DNA from: Microbulbifer halophilus
GTDB lineage: Bacteria; Pseudomonadota; Gammaproteobacteria; Pseudomonadales; Cellvibrionaceae
DNA length: 64,000 nucleotides
Direction of reading: 5' to 3'
Assembly: GCF_026183675.1 (NCBI RefSeq)
Contig: NZ_JAPIVK010000023.1
Span: forward strand, 1-64,000
Shown piece after piece: positions 9,362 to 18,904 of this stretch (positions are counted from its first letter, which is position 1; each line of letters begins with the position of its first letter). The position numbers and the translations under genes were made by a program. Below the pieces are notes generated by a model. It was not told the origin of the DNA. It made no database searches and saw nothing but the letters and a program-made list of their open reading frames with translations.

Positions 9362-9712
9362 ATGAACGTTAAGAAGCAATCTCGCTTGCGTCGTGCACGC
9401 CGTGCCCGCGCCAAGATTCGCGAGCTCGGCACTGTTCGCCTCACCGTGAACCGCACGCCGCGTCACATTTACGCACAGGTCCTGTCTGCCGAAGGCAGCA
9501 AGGTACTGGCTTCCGCCTCTACTCTGGACAAGGATCTGCGCGAAGGTAAAACCGGTAACGCCGATGCCGCCAAAGCTGTTGGCAACCTGATCGCTGAGCG
9601 CGCCAAGGCCGCCGGTGTCGAGCAAGTTGCCTTCGATCGCAGCGGTTTCAAGTACCACGGCCGCATCAAGGCTCTGGCTGACGCTGCCCGCGAAGCCGGT
9701 CTGAAATTCTAA
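9362..9712 (+). CDS. rplR: 50S ribosomal protein L18
   Basis: 116 residues (E. coli 117). [19 protein letters not shown] and [24 protein letters not shown] identify it. It binds 5S rRNA together with L5. Spacing to neighbours is about 10-13 bases. Confidence 0.98.
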   Translation: MNVKKQSRLRRARRARAKIRELGTVRLTVNRTPRHIYAQVLSAEGSKVLASASTLDKDLREGKTGNADAAKAVGNLIAERAKAAGVEQVAFDRSGFKYHGRIKALADAAREAGLKF

Positions 9713-9722
9713 GGGTTGAGTT

Positions 9723-10229
9723 ATGGCTAGAGAGAAAGACAAAAGCAACGACGAAGGCCTGCAGGAGAAGCTGGTCGAGGTCAATCGCGTTGCCAAGACT
9801 GTTAAAGGTGGTCGTATCTTCACCTTTACCGCACTGACGGTAGTTGGCGACGGCAACGGCCGCGTCGGCTTCGGCCGCGGCAAGGCCCGTGAAGTACCGG
9901 TTGCTATCCAGAAGGCAATGGAATCGGCGCGTCGCAACATGATCCAGGTGGACCTGAACGGCGAGACCATTCAGTATGCCACCAACGGTCGCCACGGTGG
10001 TTCCAAGGTGTACATGCAGCCCGCGTCCGACGGTACCGGCATCATCGCCGGCGGTGCCATGCGCTCCGTGCTGGAGATGGCCGGTGTGCACAACGTACTG
10101 GCGAAGTGCTACGGTTCCACCACTCCGGTGAACGTAGTGCGCGCGACCTTCACGGCCCTGGAGCAGATGCAGAGCCCGGAAGATGTTGCGGCCAAGCGCG
10201 GCAAATCAGTTGAAGAGATCCTGGGCTGA
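9723..10229 (+). CDS. rpsE: 30S ribosomal protein S5
   Basis: 168 residues (E. coli 167). Contains the double-stranded-RNA-binding-like N-terminal domain ([18 protein letters not shown]) and the C-terminal [14 protein letters not shown]5 contributes to decoding accuracy and mRNA unwinding at the entry channel. Confidence 0.98.
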   Translation: MAREKDKSNDEGLQEKLVEVNRVAKTVKGGRIFTFTALTVVGDGNGRVGFGRGKAREVPVAIQKAMESARRNMIQVDLNGETIQYATNGRHGGSKVYMQPASDGTGIIAGGAMRSVLEMAGVHNVLAKCYGSTTPVNVVRATFTALEQMQSPEDVAAKRGKSVEEILG

Positions 10230-10265
10230 TCGCCCCGGGGATAAGGTTATCAGTGGGTTATTACC

Positions 10266-10451
10266 ATGGCTAAGAAGACCATCAAAGTGACCCAGATCAA
10301 AAGCATCGCCGGACGCCTGAAAAACCATCAGGCATGCGTTGCGGGTCTGGGCCTGCGTCGGATCGGCCACACCGTGGAAGTGGAAGACACTCCCTCCGTG
10401 CGTGGCATGATCAACAAAGTGAACTATCTGCTCAAGGTAGAGGGGGCATAA
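10266..10451 (+). CDS. rpmD: 50S ribosomal protein L30
   Basis: 61 residues (E. coli 59). The family pattern [20 protein letters not shown] with [18 protein letters not shown] is clear. One base separates its stop from the rplO start. Confidence 0.97.
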   Translation: MAKKTIKVTQIKSIAGRLKNHQACVAGLGLRRIGHTVEVEDTPSVRGMINKVNYLLKVEGA

Positions 10452-10452
10452 C

Positions 10453-10887
10453 ATGCGTTTGAACGATTTGTCTCCCATAGAGGGCCACAAGCACAGTGCC
10501 AAGCGCGTCGGTCGCGGTATGGGCAGCGGCCTGGGCAAAACCGGTGGCCGCGGCCACAAGGGCCAGAAGTCCCGTTCCGGCGGTTCTGTGCGCCCGGGTT
10601 TCGAGGGTGGCCAGATGCCGCTGCAGAAGCGCCTGCCGAAGTACGGCTTCAGTGCCTACAGCGCCCGTTTTGCCGCTCAGGTGCGCCTGGGCGAGCTGAA
10701 TAGGGTAGACGCCGACACAATTGATTTGGCAGCGCTGAAGAATGCCGATATTATCGGCAGCCACGTAAAACGCGCCAAAGTGTTCCTTTCTGGCGAACTG
10801 ACCAAAGCGGTTACCGTTAAAGGTCTGGGTGTCTCCAAGGGAGCAAAAGCGGCCATCGAAGCCGTCGGCGGTAAAGTAGAAGACTAA
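10453..10887 (+). CDS. rplO: 50S ribosomal protein L15
   Basis: 144 residues, equal to E. coli. It has the glycine-rich, basic N-terminal extension ([20 protein letters not shown]) that threads into 23S rRNA, and a globular C-terminus with [17 protein letters not shown]. Directly precedes secY, the usual gammaproteobacterial arrangement. Confidence 0.98.
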   Translation: MRLNDLSPIEGHKHSAKRVGRGMGSGLGKTGGRGHKGQKSRSGGSVRPGFEGGQMPLQKRLPKYGFSAYSARFAAQVRLGELNRVDADTIDLAALKNADIIGSHVKRAKVFLSGELTKAVTVKGLGVSKGAKAAIEAVGGKVED

Positions 10888-10899
10888 ATCGAGGCCCCA

Positions 10900-12246
10900 A
10901 TGGCACGACCAGGAACCGGCGTAAACACCCCGGGAAACAGCAAGGGAATGGGCGAGCTCTGGGCTCGCCTTCGTTTTCTGTTTATCGCGATACTCGTCTA
11001 TCGCCTGGGCACCCATATTCCGGTGCCCGGTATTGACCCGGAAAAGCTGTCGAACCTGTTTAACCAGAACCAGGGCACCATCCTGGGGCTGTTCAACATG
11101 TTCTCCGGCGGTGCTCTGGAGCGGATGAGCATTCTGGCGCTGGGCATCATGCCCTACATCTCCGCGTCGATCATCATGCAGTTGATGACCGCGGTGACGC
11201 CCTCTCTGGAAGCGTTGAAGAAGGAGGGGGACGCCGGGCGGCGCAAGATCAACCAGTACACCCGTTACCTGACGGTGGTGCTGGCGCTGATCCAGGGGAT
11301 CGGCATGACCTTTGGTCTCGCCGGCCAGAATCTGGCCTACTCGGCAGAACCGGCCTTCGGTTTCTACTTTGTGGCTGTGATCTCGCTGGTGACCGGAGCT
11401 GTGTTCATGATGTGGCTGGGTGAGCAGATCACCGAGCGGGGCGTCGGCAACGGCATCTCCATGCTGATCTTCGCCGGTATCGTCGCCGGTCTGCCCGGTG
11501 CCATCGGCCAGGCGTTCGAGCAGGCGCGCCAGGGCGAGCTGCATATTCTGATGCTGCTGGCCATCGGTTTTGTCGCCATAGCAGTGGTCTACTTCGTGGT
11601 GGTGATGGAGCGCGGCCAGCGCCGCATTACCATCAATCACGCGCGGCGCCAGGCAGGGCGCTACTCCGCGGCCCCGGCCGCGCAGTCGAGCCATCTGCCG
11701 TTGAAGGTGAACATGGCCGGTGTGATTCCGGTGATCTTCGCCAGCAGTATCCTGCTGTTCCCGGCGACACTTGCACAGTGGTTCGGCGAGGGCGGTGAAG
11801 GTATTGGCGCGCAGATTCTGCAGTGGATGGCACTGCAGTTGGGGCCGGGCCAGCCGCTGAATATTATTTTGTTCGCCCTGTTGATCGGTTTCTTCTGCTT
11901 CTTCTACACGGCGTTGATGTTCAACCCGAACGAAGTGGCGGATAACCTGAAGAAGTCCGGCGCCTATGTGCCCGGCATCCGGCCCGGTGAGCAGACCTCG
12001 CGCTATATCGACAGCGTGCTGACCCGTCTGACCCTGGTGGGTGCCTGCTATATCGCGCTGGTTTCCCTGCTGCCGCAATTTTTGGTGGTGGGACTGAATA
12101 TCCCCTTCTATCTGGGGGGCACATCGCTGCTGATCGTTGTGGTGGTAGTGATGGACTTCATGTCGCAGGTGCAGTCGCACATGCTGTCACACCAGTACGA
12201 AGGGATGATGAAAAAGGCCAATCTGCAAGGCTACGGTCGTCGCTGA
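10900..12246 (+). CDS. secY: Protein translocase subunit SecY
   Basis: 448 residues (E. coli 443), an inner-membrane protein with ten predicted transmembrane helices. SecY forms the channel of the SecYEG translocon. Conserved segments visible are [14 protein letters not shown] in the first helix region, [21 protein letters not shown] (plug region) and the C-terminal cytoplasmic tail [18 protein letters not shown]. It is the penultimate gene of the spc group, 12 bases after rplO. Confidence 0.98.
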   Translation: MARPGTGVNTPGNSKGMGELWARLRFLFIAILVYRLGTHIPVPGIDPEKLSNLFNQNQGTILGLFNMFSGGALERMSILALGIMPYISASIIMQLMTAVTPSLEALKKEGDAGRRKINQYTRYLTVVLALIQGIGMTFGLAGQNLAYSAEPAFGFYFVAVISLVTGAVFMMWLGEQITERGVGNGISMLIFAGIVAGLPGAIGQAFEQARQGELHILMLLAIGFVAIAVVYFVVVMERGQRRITINHARRQAGRYSAAPAAQSSHLPLKVNMAGVIPVIFASSILLFPATLAQWFGEGGEGIGAQILQWMALQLGPGQPLNIILFALLIGFFCFFYTALMFNPNEVADNLKKSGAYVPGIRPGEQTSRYIDSVLTRLTLVGACYIALVSLLPQFLVVGLNIPFYLGGTSLLIVVVVVMDFMSQVQSHMLSHQYEGMMKKANLQGYGRR

Positions 12247-12287
12247 GGCGTCACCCGCTCGCAGTTTGAATGAATTGAGGTAAGGTC

Positions 12288-12404
12288 ATGAAAGTACGCG
12301 CTTCTGTTAAAAAGATCTGCCGTAACTGCAAAATCGTGCGTCGCAAGGGCATTCTGCGGGTAATCTGCAGCACCGACCCGCGCCACAAGCAGCGGCAGGG
12401 CTAA
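12288..12404 (+). CDS. rpmJ: 50S ribosomal protein L36 (zinc-binding form)
   Basis: A 38-residue protein, [20 protein letters not shown] at the start. It keeps the full zinc ribbon C11-x2-C14-x12-C27-x5-H33, so it is the C-plus form. In many gammaproteobacteria a C-minus paralogue serves under zinc shortage; whether one exists here cannot be seen. GAGGTAAGG precedes the ATG. It closes the spc group. Confidence 0.97.
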   Translation: MKVRASVKKICRNCKIVRRKGILRVICSTDPRHKQRQG

Positions 12405-12423
12405 ACTCTCTCGGGGCTGATCC

Positions 12424-12475
12424 CGGGAGCGCGGAGCTCCGGCTCCGCTTGCGGGCCGCAAGGCCCGCTCCTACA
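12424..12475. repeat. GC-rich double-hairpin repeat, family B copy 1
   Basis: Two adjacent hairpins, GCGGAGC/GCTCCGC and GCGGGCC/GGCCCGC, give GAGCGCGGAGCTCC followed by TTGCGGGCCGCAAGG. A nearly identical sequence, inverted, lies at 44432-44477. It occupies part of the 378-base gap between rpmJ and rpsM. Confidence 0.7.
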
Positions 12476-12637
12476 GGAAGAATCAGTCGGTTGTCGCGGC
12501 CCCCGCGACAGGCGGCGGCACCGCAACCCCGCCAGGGGGCGCGGTGGAGATCGGAAAGTCAGAACTAGCCGGTCTCAAACAGGGGGCGCTGACTGTCGTC
12601 CACCTCCTCTTCGGTTGGCCGAAGGGGGCGTGGGCTA

Positions 12638-12666
12638 TTGCAATTTGGTGTCTGAAAAGCTATTCT
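12638..12666 (+). promoter_or_regulatory. Candidate promoter of the alpha (rpsM) group
   Basis: TTGCAA and TATTCT are 17 bp apart, each matching 4 of 6 consensus positions. A start near 12673 would leave a leader of about 110 nt ahead of rpsM, a length compatible with a translational control region such as the S4 target known in E. coli. The rest of the 12405-12782 gap contains repeat family B and a GC-rich palindrome followed by T residues near 12690-12700; no gene is seen. Confidence 0.4.
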
Positions 12667-12782
12667 TGCGCGCCTTTTTGGTGGCGCCGCCGGTTTTTTA
12701 GTCGCTGTCAGCGCCGTATTCGAAGCTGAGTCACACTCTTTATTCTATAAGTAGTGGCTCCCAATACGTGGAGTACGCCTCT

Positions 12783-13139
12783 ATGGCACGTATTGCTGGT
12801 GTCAATGTACCAGACCACAAGCACGCCGTGATCTCCCTGACCCATATCTACGGGGTCGGTCGCACCACGGCCAAGTCTATTTTGGCAGCGACTGGTATCG
12901 CTGAATCCACCAAAGTCCGCGACCTGTCCGAAGAGCAGATCGAATCCATCCGCGGTGAACTCTCGAAGCTCACTGTGGAGGGCGACCTGCGCCGCGAAGT
13001 GTCCATGAACATCAAACGCCTGATGGACCTGGGGTGCTTCCGCGGTCTGCGCCATCGCCGCAGCCTGCCGCTGCGCGGCCAGCGCACCAAGACAAACGCC
13101 CGTACCCGCAAGGGTCCGCGCAAGCCGATTCGCCGGTAA
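12783..13139 (+). CDS. rpsM: 30S ribosomal protein S13
   Basis: 118 residues, equal to E. coli. The start at 12783 ([20 protein letters not shown]) is chosen over an in-frame upstream one at 12768 because of family length. The C-terminal basic tail [15 protein letters not shown] contacts P-site tRNA. First gene of the alpha group, separated from rpmJ by an unusually long gap. Confidence 0.98.
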   Translation: MARIAGVNVPDHKHAVISLTHIYGVGRTTAKSILAATGIAESTKVRDLSEEQIESIRGELSKLTVEGDLRREVSMNIKRLMDLGCFRGLRHRRSLPLRGQRTKTNARTRKGPRKPIRR

Positions 13140-13217
13140 GCTCCTATTCAGATAGGGCTCGAATCCGCGGTTTAACAGCTCCCCCAGGGGACTTGATACA
13201 GGATTTAGGATACAGGT

Positions 13218-13607
13218 ATGGCTAAGCCAAAAACTACTGTTCGAAAAAAGGTCAGAAAGACCGTTGTCGACGGTGTTGCCCATGTCCACGCATCGTTTAA
13301 CAACACGATCGTGACCATCACCGATCGCCAGGGCAACACTCTCAGCTGGGCCACCGCCGGTGGTTCCGGTTTCCGCGGCTCTCGCAAGAGCACGCCGTTT
13401 GCAGCCCAGGTGGCCGCCGAGCGCGCAGGTACTGCGGCGCAGGAATACGGCCTGAAAAACCTTGATGTCGAAGTTAAGGGCCCCGGCCCGGGACGCGAAT
13501 CTGCTGTTCGCTCTCTGAACAACTGCGGCTACAAGATCACCAATATCACCGACGTGACGCCGATCCCGCACAATGGTTGTCGTCCGCCCAAGAAACGTCG
13601 CGTGTAA
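13218..13607 (+). CDS. rpsK: 30S ribosomal protein S11
   Basis: 129 residues (E. coli 129). Motifs [18 protein letters not shown], then [20 protein letters not shown] and C-terminal [16 protein letters not shown]11 lies on the 30S platform near the Shine-Dalgarno helix. Confidence 0.98.
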   Translation: MAKPKTTVRKKVRKTVVDGVAHVHASFNNTIVTITDRQGNTLSWATAGGSGFRGSRKSTPFAAQVAAERAGTAAQEYGLKNLDVEVKGPGPGRESAVRSLNNCGYKITNITDVTPIPHNGCRPPKKRRV

Positions 13608-13622
13608 GAGGGGGCTGACAAA

Positions 13623-14243
13623 ATGGCACGTTATATTGGACCAAAATGTAAACTTTCCCGCCGGGAAGGTACCGATCTGCAGCTGAAAAGCGGGGTTCGT
13701 CCGCACGACTCCAAGTGTCGCGCGGAATCCAAGCCCGGCCAGCATGGCTCCGGACGAGGACGCCTGTCCGACTACGGCGTACAGCTGCGCGAGAAACAGA
13801 AGGTTCGCCGCATCTACGGCGTACTGGAAAAGCAGTTCCGCAACTACTATAAGGAAGCGGCGCGCCTGAAAGGTGCGACAGGTGAAAACCTGCTCCAACT
13901 GCTGGAGAAACGCCTGGACAATGTGGTTTACCGCATGGGCTTCGGTGCGACCCGCTCCGAAGCGCGTCAGCTGGTTGCCCACAAGGCGATTCTGGTTAAT
14001 GGCAGCACTGTGAACATCCCCTCCTACCAGGTGAAAGAGGGCGATGTCATTTCTATACGCGAGAAAGCCAAGAAGCAGATGCGTATCCAGAATTCCGTTT
14101 CCCTCGCCGCCCAGCGTGGCGATGTCGAGTGGGTAGACGTCAACGCGACCAAGCTGGAAGGCACTTTCAAGCGCATTCCGGATCGTGTGGATCTGCCGGC
14201 AGAGATCAATGAAAACCTTATCGTGGAACTTTACTCCAAGTAA
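13623..14243 (+). CDS. rpsD: 30S ribosomal protein S4
   Basis: 206 residues (E. coli 206). Starts [20 protein letters not shown]; the S4 RNA-binding domain is visible as [20 protein letters not shown]. The N-terminal zinc cysteines of the C-plus form are missing. S4 nucleates 30S assembly and regulates the alpha operon in E. coli. Confidence 0.98.
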   Translation: MARYIGPKCKLSRREGTDLQLKSGVRPHDSKCRAESKPGQHGSGRGRLSDYGVQLREKQKVRRIYGVLEKQFRNYYKEAARLKGATGENLLQLLEKRLDNVVYRMGFGATRSEARQLVAHKAILVNGSTVNIPSYQVKEGDVISIREKAKKQMRIQNSVSLAAQRGDVEWVDVNATKLEGTFKRIPDRVDLPAEINENLIVELYSK

Positions 14244-14290
14244 GTAAGGCTCACCCACTTTAAGGAATGCAACTGTAAACAGGTATGGCT

Positions 14291-15295
14291 ATGCAGACTG
14301 CTGTCAACGAGTTTTTGACACCGCGTCGTATTGACGTCACCGAGTACAACCCGAACCACGCCAAAGTGGTTCTGGAGCCCCTGGAGCGTGGTTTTGGCCA
14401 CACTCTGGGTAACGCACTGCGTCGCATCCTGCTGTCCTCCATGCCGGGCTGCGCCGTCACCGAAGTGGAAATCGACGGTGTCGAGCACGAGTACAGCGCG
14501 ATCGAAGGTGTGCAGGAAGATGTAATCGAAATCCTGCTGAACCTGAAGGATATCGCCGTTGTCATGCACGGCAAGGATCAGGCCGTACTGAGCCTGAGCA
14601 AGAAGGGCCCGGGTGCGGTGACCGCCGGAGATATCCAGGTGGATCACGATATCGAGATTGTCAATCCCGAGCACGTGATCGCCAATATCACCGGTGACGT
14701 GGAACTGAGCCTGCGTCTGACCGTTGCGCGCGGCCGCGGCTACCAGCCCGCCGACGCCCGTCGCGAAGACGAGGAAGAGACCCGTTCCATCGGCCGTCTG
14801 CAACTGGATGCCTCCCACAGCCCGGTTCGCCGCGTGTCCTACGCCGTTGAGTCCGCGCGTGTGGAACAGCGCACCGACCTGGACAAGCTGGTGCTGGACC
14901 TGGAGACCAACGGTACCCTGGATCCGGAAGAGGCGATTCGCCGCGCCGCCACCATCCTGCAGCAGCAGCTGTCAGCGTTCGTGGACCTGCACGGCGAGAA
15001 GGAAGCCCAACCCAAGTCCGAGGAACCGGAAGTCGATCCGGTGCTGCTGCGCCCGGTGGACGATCTGGAACTGACCGTGCGTTCGGCCAACTGTCTGAAA
15101 GCAGAGAACATCTACTACATCGGCGACCTGATTCAGCGCACCGAAGTAGAACTGCTGAAGACCCCGAACCTGGGCAAGAAGTCCCTGACCGAGATCAAGG
15201 ACGTTCTGGCCTCCCGCGGTCTGTCCCTGGGCATGCGCCTCGAGAACTGGCCGCCGGCCAGCCTCAAGGGCGACAGCAAGCTGAGCCCCCTGTAA
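14291..15295 (+). CDS. rpoA: DNA-directed RNA polymerase alpha subunit
   Basis: 334 residues (E. coli 329). The N-terminal dimerisation domain shows [20 protein letters not shown]. The C-terminal domain, which binds UP elements and activators, contains [17 protein letters not shown] and [16 protein letters not shown]. The start at 14291 ([12 protein letters not shown]) is preferred to ATG 14285 because AGGT is correctly spaced from it and related proteins begin MQ. rpsD lies 47 bases upstream; rplQ follows after a 126-base spacer. Confidence 0.97.
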   Translation: MQTAVNEFLTPRRIDVTEYNPNHAKVVLEPLERGFGHTLGNALRRILLSSMPGCAVTEVEIDGVEHEYSAIEGVQEDVIEILLNLKDIAVVMHGKDQAVLSLSKKGPGAVTAGDIQVDHDIEIVNPEHVIANITGDVELSLRLTVARGRGYQPADARREDEEETRSIGRLQLDASHSPVRRVSYAVESARVEQRTDLDKLVLDLETNGTLDPEEAIRRAATILQQQLSAFVDLHGEKEAQPKSEEPEVDPVLLRPVDDLELTVRSANCLKAENIYYIGDLIQRTEVELLKTPNLGKKSLTEIKDVLASRGLSLGMRLENWPPASLKGDSKLSPL

Positions 15296-15340
15296 GCACT
15301 TGGCAGGTGCGGCTACCGCCGCGCCTAGTAGAAAGAACCC

Positions 15341-15408
15341 GAGCGGTGCCACGACTTCTGGCGAGACACCGCTCCAGCACGACTTGCTGAGACAGCAACT
15401 GAGGTCGT
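15341..15408 (+). promoter_or_regulatory. Two hairpins in the rplQ leader
   Basis: The 126-base rpoA-rplQ spacer contains a perfect 8-bp stem (GAGCGGTG at 15341-15348 with CACCGCTC at 15367-15374). It is followed by a nested stem, ACGAC/GTCGT enclosing TTGCTG/CAGCAA (15379-15408), that ends right at the AAGGA ribosome-binding site. There is no T-tract. It may tune rplQ translation or mRNA stability. Confidence 0.45.
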
Positions 15409-15421
15409 AAGGAATTGAGTC

Positions 15422-15814
15422 ATGCGTCATCGCTATAGTGGCCGTAAATTCAGCCGTACCAGCGCTCACCGCAAGGCCATGTTCAAAAACATGACCGCCT
15501 CTCTGGTAGAGCACGAACTGATCAAAACTACACTGCCCAAAGCCAAGGAGCTGCGCCGCGTTGCGGAGCCGCTGATTACCCTGGCCAAGAAAGACAGTGT
15601 CGCCAACCGCCGTCTGGCTTTTGCCCGTATCCGCGACAAGGACGCGGTCAAGAAGCTGTTCGACGAGTTGGGTCCCCGTTACGAAGCCCGTCCGGGCGGT
15701 TATATCCGCATCCTCAAGTGCGGTTTCCGCGCCGGCGACAAGGCCCCCATGGCCTATGTCGAACTGGTGGATCGTCCCGTCGCGGACGAAGAGAGCGAAG
15801 CCGCCGAGGCGTAA
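15422..15814 (+). CDS. rplQ: 50S ribosomal protein L17
   Basis: 130 residues (E. coli 127). [20 protein letters not shown] begins the protein, and [22 protein letters not shown] is in the second half. L17 lies near the exit tunnel on the solvent side. Last gene of the ribosomal run, followed by a strong terminator. Confidence 0.98.
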   Translation: MRHRYSGRKFSRTSAHRKAMFKNMTASLVEHELIKTTLPKAKELRRVAEPLITLAKKDSVANRRLAFARIRDKDAVKKLFDELGPRYEARPGGYIRILKCGFRAGDKAPMAYVELVDRPVADEESEAAEA

Positions 15815-15834
15815 GCACCGGCGCTCCGCACACG

Positions 15835-15865
15835 AAAAAGGCCGGTCATTGACCGGCCTTTTTTA
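15835..15865 (+). terminator. Rho-independent terminator after rplQ
   Basis: AAAGGCCGGTCA pairs with TGACCGGCCTTT across a 1-2-base loop and runs into TTTTTT. A-rich sequence on the other side would also let it act weakly on the opposite strand. It ends the alpha group. Confidence 0.92.
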
Positions 15866-15931
15866 TTCGAGCCCAAGGGCTGTCCGCACCTGCGTAAAAC
15901 GGGCCGCCCGTTTCCGCGTAGAGGGTCCCGC

Positions 15932-16180
15932 ATGTCATTTGAAGAATTGCTTCGCAATCTCAACCCGCAGATCGTCGGCAGCCTGAAGCGGGCCATCGAG
16001 TTGGGCAAATGGCCCAATGGTGTCGCGATTACCGCTGAGCAGCGCCGGCTGTGTGCCGAGGCCGTGGCCAACTGGGAGCGCGCCCATCTGCCGGCGGAGG
16101 CCCATGTAGGTCATGTGCCGCCGAAAGAGACGCCCTGCGGCGACCGGGAGGAAGAGGAGCAGGAGCTCAACTGGGTCTAG
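15932..16180 (+). CDS. DUF1315 (YeaC-like) small protein
   Basis: An 82-residue soluble protein. The pattern LNPQIVGSLKRAIELGKWPN followed by GVAITAEQRRLCAEAV matches the DUF1315/YeaC family of uncharacterised gammaproteobacterial proteins. The C-terminus is acidic (DREEEEQELNW). The start ATG is preceded by GAGGG. No function is known for the family. It stands alone between the rplQ terminator and the next gene. Confidence 0.8.
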   Translation: MSFEELLRNLNPQIVGSLKRAIELGKWPNGVAITAEQRRLCAEAVANWERAHLPAEAHVGHVPPKETPCGDREEEEQELNWV

Positions 16181-16312
16181 TCCGGAAAGCTATGGCCCGC
16201 TCGTCCCCGCAGGATAGCCTCGCCCCGAGCCATAGCCGTAAAGAAGCCGGTTTGCTGATTCTCCCCGGCTGGTTACACTGCTTCCGTTACCCCGATAACG
16301 GAAGCGGCAAAA

Positions 16313-16939
16313 ATGCATAATAAAGCCCGTCTGTCTGTAATCCTCCTGCTGGCCCTGGGCACGAGTGCCGCAATTTGGCGCTATGTCCCCTTTCCTGCCT
16401 CCTCTCCCGGCCAGTCGCCCCCTGTTCAGCAGCAGGAAGTTGCCGCCGAAAGGCCGGATACTCCCGACGGAGACGATCTGCGCGCCTTGCTGTCTGATCC
16501 CCGCGTGGAGAAGTATCTGCAGCGCGAGGAGGACAAGGGGGCACTCGAGGCCTATTTCAATGGCGATGGCGGCGACCATACCAACGAAGAAATATGGCAA
16601 CTGATCGAGGCTGTCGAGCGCGAGGGACGGGTGATGGCCTACGAGGGCCTGGCGTTGAAACTCGCCTGGCTGGAGCGCAATAGTGCCAGTAAGGCTGAAT
16701 TCGATGCCGCGGCGCGGGAATTGATGGAAAAATACCGCCGGGAAGCGGAGTCCAGCGCGCGGGAGTACGATCCCTACGAAGATGTACCCGGCTTTGCCGA
16801 ATACAAGCGGGCGGAGCAACGTATCATCGAGCGGGTGAAGGCGATGGACAGTTTCCCCGATGGCGCGAGTCGCCAGGAGTACCTGCGGCAGCAACTGCAG
16901 GCGGCGCGGGAAAAAGCCTATTCGAATAGCGGGAATTGA
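16313..16939 (+). CDS. Unknown membrane-anchored helical protein
   Basis: I do not recognise this 208-residue protein. Residues 6-24 (RLSVILLLALGTSAAIWRY) form a signal-anchor-like helix, then a Pro/Gln-rich linker (27-45). The rest is charged and probably all-helical, with many Glu, Arg and Ala, e.g. AFDA-like repeats around residues 120-150 and a final RQEYLRQQLQAAREKAYS. The layout, a membrane anchor plus helical periplasmic arm, recalls lipase-foldase chaperones, but no motif supports that and no lipase gene is adjacent. It ends just before a 14-bp hairpin shared with the opposing esterase gene. Confidence 0.7.
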   Translation: MHNKARLSVILLLALGTSAAIWRYVPFPASSPGQSPPVQQQEVAAERPDTPDGDDLRALLSDPRVEKYLQREEDKGALEAYFNGDGGDHTNEEIWQLIEAVEREGRVMAYEGLALKLAWLERNSASKAEFDAAARELMEKYRREAESSAREYDPYEDVPGFAEYKRAEQRIIERVKAMDSFPDGASRQEYLRQQLQAAREKAYSNSGN

Positions 16940-16949
16940 ACAGCGAAGG

Positions 16950-16990
16950 CAATGACCAATGGGGTGTCGAGGCTTTCCCATTGGTCATTG
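16950..16990. terminator. Bidirectional hairpin between converging genes
   Basis: A perfect 14-bp stem (CAATGACCAATGGG with its complement) and a 13-base loop lie between the ends of the unknown gene (+) and the esterase gene (-). There is no strong T-tract on either side, so termination efficiency is uncertain. Confidence 0.55.
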
Positions 16991-17079
16991 TTATCTGTTC
17001 ATCCAGGTTTCGGAGTTGGATATATCAGCCGGCTCCTGGAACTGAACCCCGAAGCATGAGTTGTTAACTGTTTATTGAA

Positions 17080-18534
17080 TCAGAGCAGTCCCCCCACCAG
17101 ATCGTAGAACCAGTTGTGGTTGTTTTCGAAATCCGATACCTCGTCGGTTTCGTAGGCGCGCATCATGCCGCCGCCCTGGTGGTTGACGATATTGTCGAGG
17201 AAGTCCCGCAACACCAGGCCGTGCTCTGCGATTTCGCCGTACTCGAGGTCGAGAATCGTCGTGCAGTGGCTCTCGTTGAAGTTCCGGTACATGGGAAAAT
17301 AGTAGCCCCAGTTACTCGTCTGTTCGAGCAGCGGGATCAGGTTCTGGTGCGTATCCTGTTGCCACTTCTGCCGCAGTTTATCCAGGCGGGATTCCGGGTC
17401 GGGGTCGCTGTGGATATCCTCGTGGAAACGCTCATAGGAGTAGGACGAGAAATTACCATCGGCGAGGAAGTGGGTGATACCCAGCCGGTCCCCGGGAAAC
17501 TTGTCCGACAGCGCCGCGTAGAGTGAAGCCAGTTGGTTGTCGTCAAAGCCGGGGGTGATACTGGAGAGCATGTTGATCGGGTTCACCGCCTCCGGATCAT
17601 TGCCGGGGGTAAAGCTGGTCCAGGAATTCAATACTTCCCGGTGCAGCGGCAGCGAGGGATAAGCTACCGGGTCGTCGCTGTCCAGCGGGGCATGGTACAG
17701 CGGGCCGGAATCGTCGATCAGGTAACCGTGATTCACATCCATATCCGCGCGCAGTTTGGAGTAATTCAGCAGGGCGCCGATACTGCCGGCACTGCATCCC
17801 GCCGTGAGCATCTGCTCGGGTTTCTGCAGATTGTTTTTGATCCAGGATATTACCGACTGAACATTGCGCAGGCCGTTGTGGTGCCAGACCAGGTCCGGGT
17901 TTTCCCCAGTGGGGTCCTCGTAGATCTGGGTCTTGTCGCCCACGTAGATATCGCCTGTACAGTAGGGGACATAGACCAGGTTCCACTCGCCGGTCTTGAA
18001 CTGGTTGTAGGGATGGTGGGTGTAAATCAGCGGGGATACCGCCGCCGTGGCCAGGTTGGCGGAGTTTTCGAAGTCTAGCAGGTTGATGTTCTGAACATAG
18101 TTGTCGGGAATCCCATTGGGGTTGCGGGCCCCGCGAATACCGGTTTGCCCCGTGCAACTGGCGTAATCCCAGCAGGCGCCACCGCCCTCAAAATAAATAG
18201 CGGTATTGCTGGTATCCGGCACGCGACTGACAAAAAACTTGTAGGGTGAACCGTTGCCGCACATGGCCCCGCTACTGATGGGGACATCGACTTTCTGCCA
18301 GTTGTCGTAATCGGCGGGGTCGAAGTCGTCGTCGAAGGCCGGGTCGTCCGGGGTCAGCGGATACATGCCGCTGGCCTGGTCGGCGGAGACCTTGTTGTCC
18401 GGTTGTGCCGGCGAGACAAGATTGCCCAGGGTTTCCCAGAAACCGTAATCGCCCGGTTCTGCGTAGAGGTTAGCGCTGAATAGTGCCGAGCTGGCGACGA
18501 GGGCCAGCAATGAATGGCGGAGGGTTTTTATCAT
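17080..18534 (-). CDS. Pectin acetylesterase / Notum-like secreted hydrolase
   Basis: 484 residues. The start at 18534 is fixed by AAGGGG upstream and by a clear Sec signal peptide (TLRHSLLALVASSALFSANL, cleavage near AYA/EP). The mature protein has the pectin-acetylesterase/Notum alpha-beta-hydrolase signature: YFEGGGACWDY at about 114-124 (oxyanion region) and GCSAGSIGA at 246-254 with Ser248 as nucleophile. A catalytic Asp and His near the C-terminus (SHCTTILD) are plausible. Family members remove acetyl or acyl groups from pectin or other polysaccharides. The mature N-terminus is Asp/Pro-rich. The real substrate cannot be inferred. It is downstream of and co-oriented with the hydrolase and AraC genes, but 370 bases apart from them. 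Confidence 0.82.
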   Translation of the reverse strand: MIKTLRHSLLALVASSALFSANLYAEPGDYGFWETLGNLVSPAQPDNKVSADQASGMYPLTPDDPAFDDDFDPADYDNWQKVDVPISSGAMCGNGSPYKFFVSRVPDTSNTAIYFEGGGACWDYASCTGQTGIRGARNPNGIPDNYVQNINLLDFENSANLATAAVSPLIYTHHPYNQFKTGEWNLVYVPYCTGDIYVGDKTQIYEDPTGENPDLVWHHNGLRNVQSVISWIKNNLQKPEQMLTAGCSAGSIGALLNYSKLRADMDVNHGYLIDDSGPLYHAPLDSDDPVAYPSLPLHREVLNSWTSFTPGNDPEAVNPINMLSSITPGFDDNQLASLYAALSDKFPGDRLGITHFLADGNFSSYSYERFHEDIHSDPDPESRLDKLRQKWQQDTHQNLIPLLEQTSNWGYYFPMYRNFNESHCTTILDLEYGEIAEHGLVLRDFLDNIVNHQGGGMMRAYETDEVSDFENNHNWFYDLVGGLL

Positions 18535-18904
18535 TATTGATCCCCTTGAATGGAACGGAGTTTCTCTCTGGACTGCGTCGCCAGGCATGCGACGGGCCGT
18601 ACCGCAGGGGACAACGATACAGACTCATTCCCTATCTCGACCGACAAAGCCTGGACACACTTCCAGATCGCTTTTTCGGTAAAACGCCCTGAGCCTAGTG
18701 AAGAAACCCGGAGTGGTCCAGAGGATTTCCCGGCAAAACCAATCGGTCATCATAGACGTACCAGTCGAGACGGTCGCCAGTAAAACTGCGTCACGAAATC
18801 AGGGAGGAAAAGCCGTCCCGCCTCTATCGGTTCTCGGTTGAGGAAATATTGAAAGCGAGAGGGTGGGGAAGCTATCCCCACAGAGTCTCTGCCGAAGTGC
18901 CCGC
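18535..18904. other. 370-base gap upstream of the esterase gene
   Basis: No gene is supported here. It should carry the esterase promoter (minus strand), but no convincing -35/-10 pair was found. There is no repeat copy of the families seen elsewhere. Confidence 0.6.

Noticed and set aside
10432-12180. 582-codon open frame on the minus strand opposite secY
   Set aside because: It mirrors the high-GC codon pattern of secY, has low-complexity His/Gln-rich sequence and no family motif. Other long antisense frames (1967-3238, 31118-33418, 45795-48131, 49495-51492, 57187-59631) were rejected for the same reason.
12676-12702. Terminator in the rpmJ-rpsM gap
   Set aside because: GGTGGC/GCCGCC followed by T residues looks similar to a terminator, but the palindrome leaves no room for a loop and pairing includes a mismatch.
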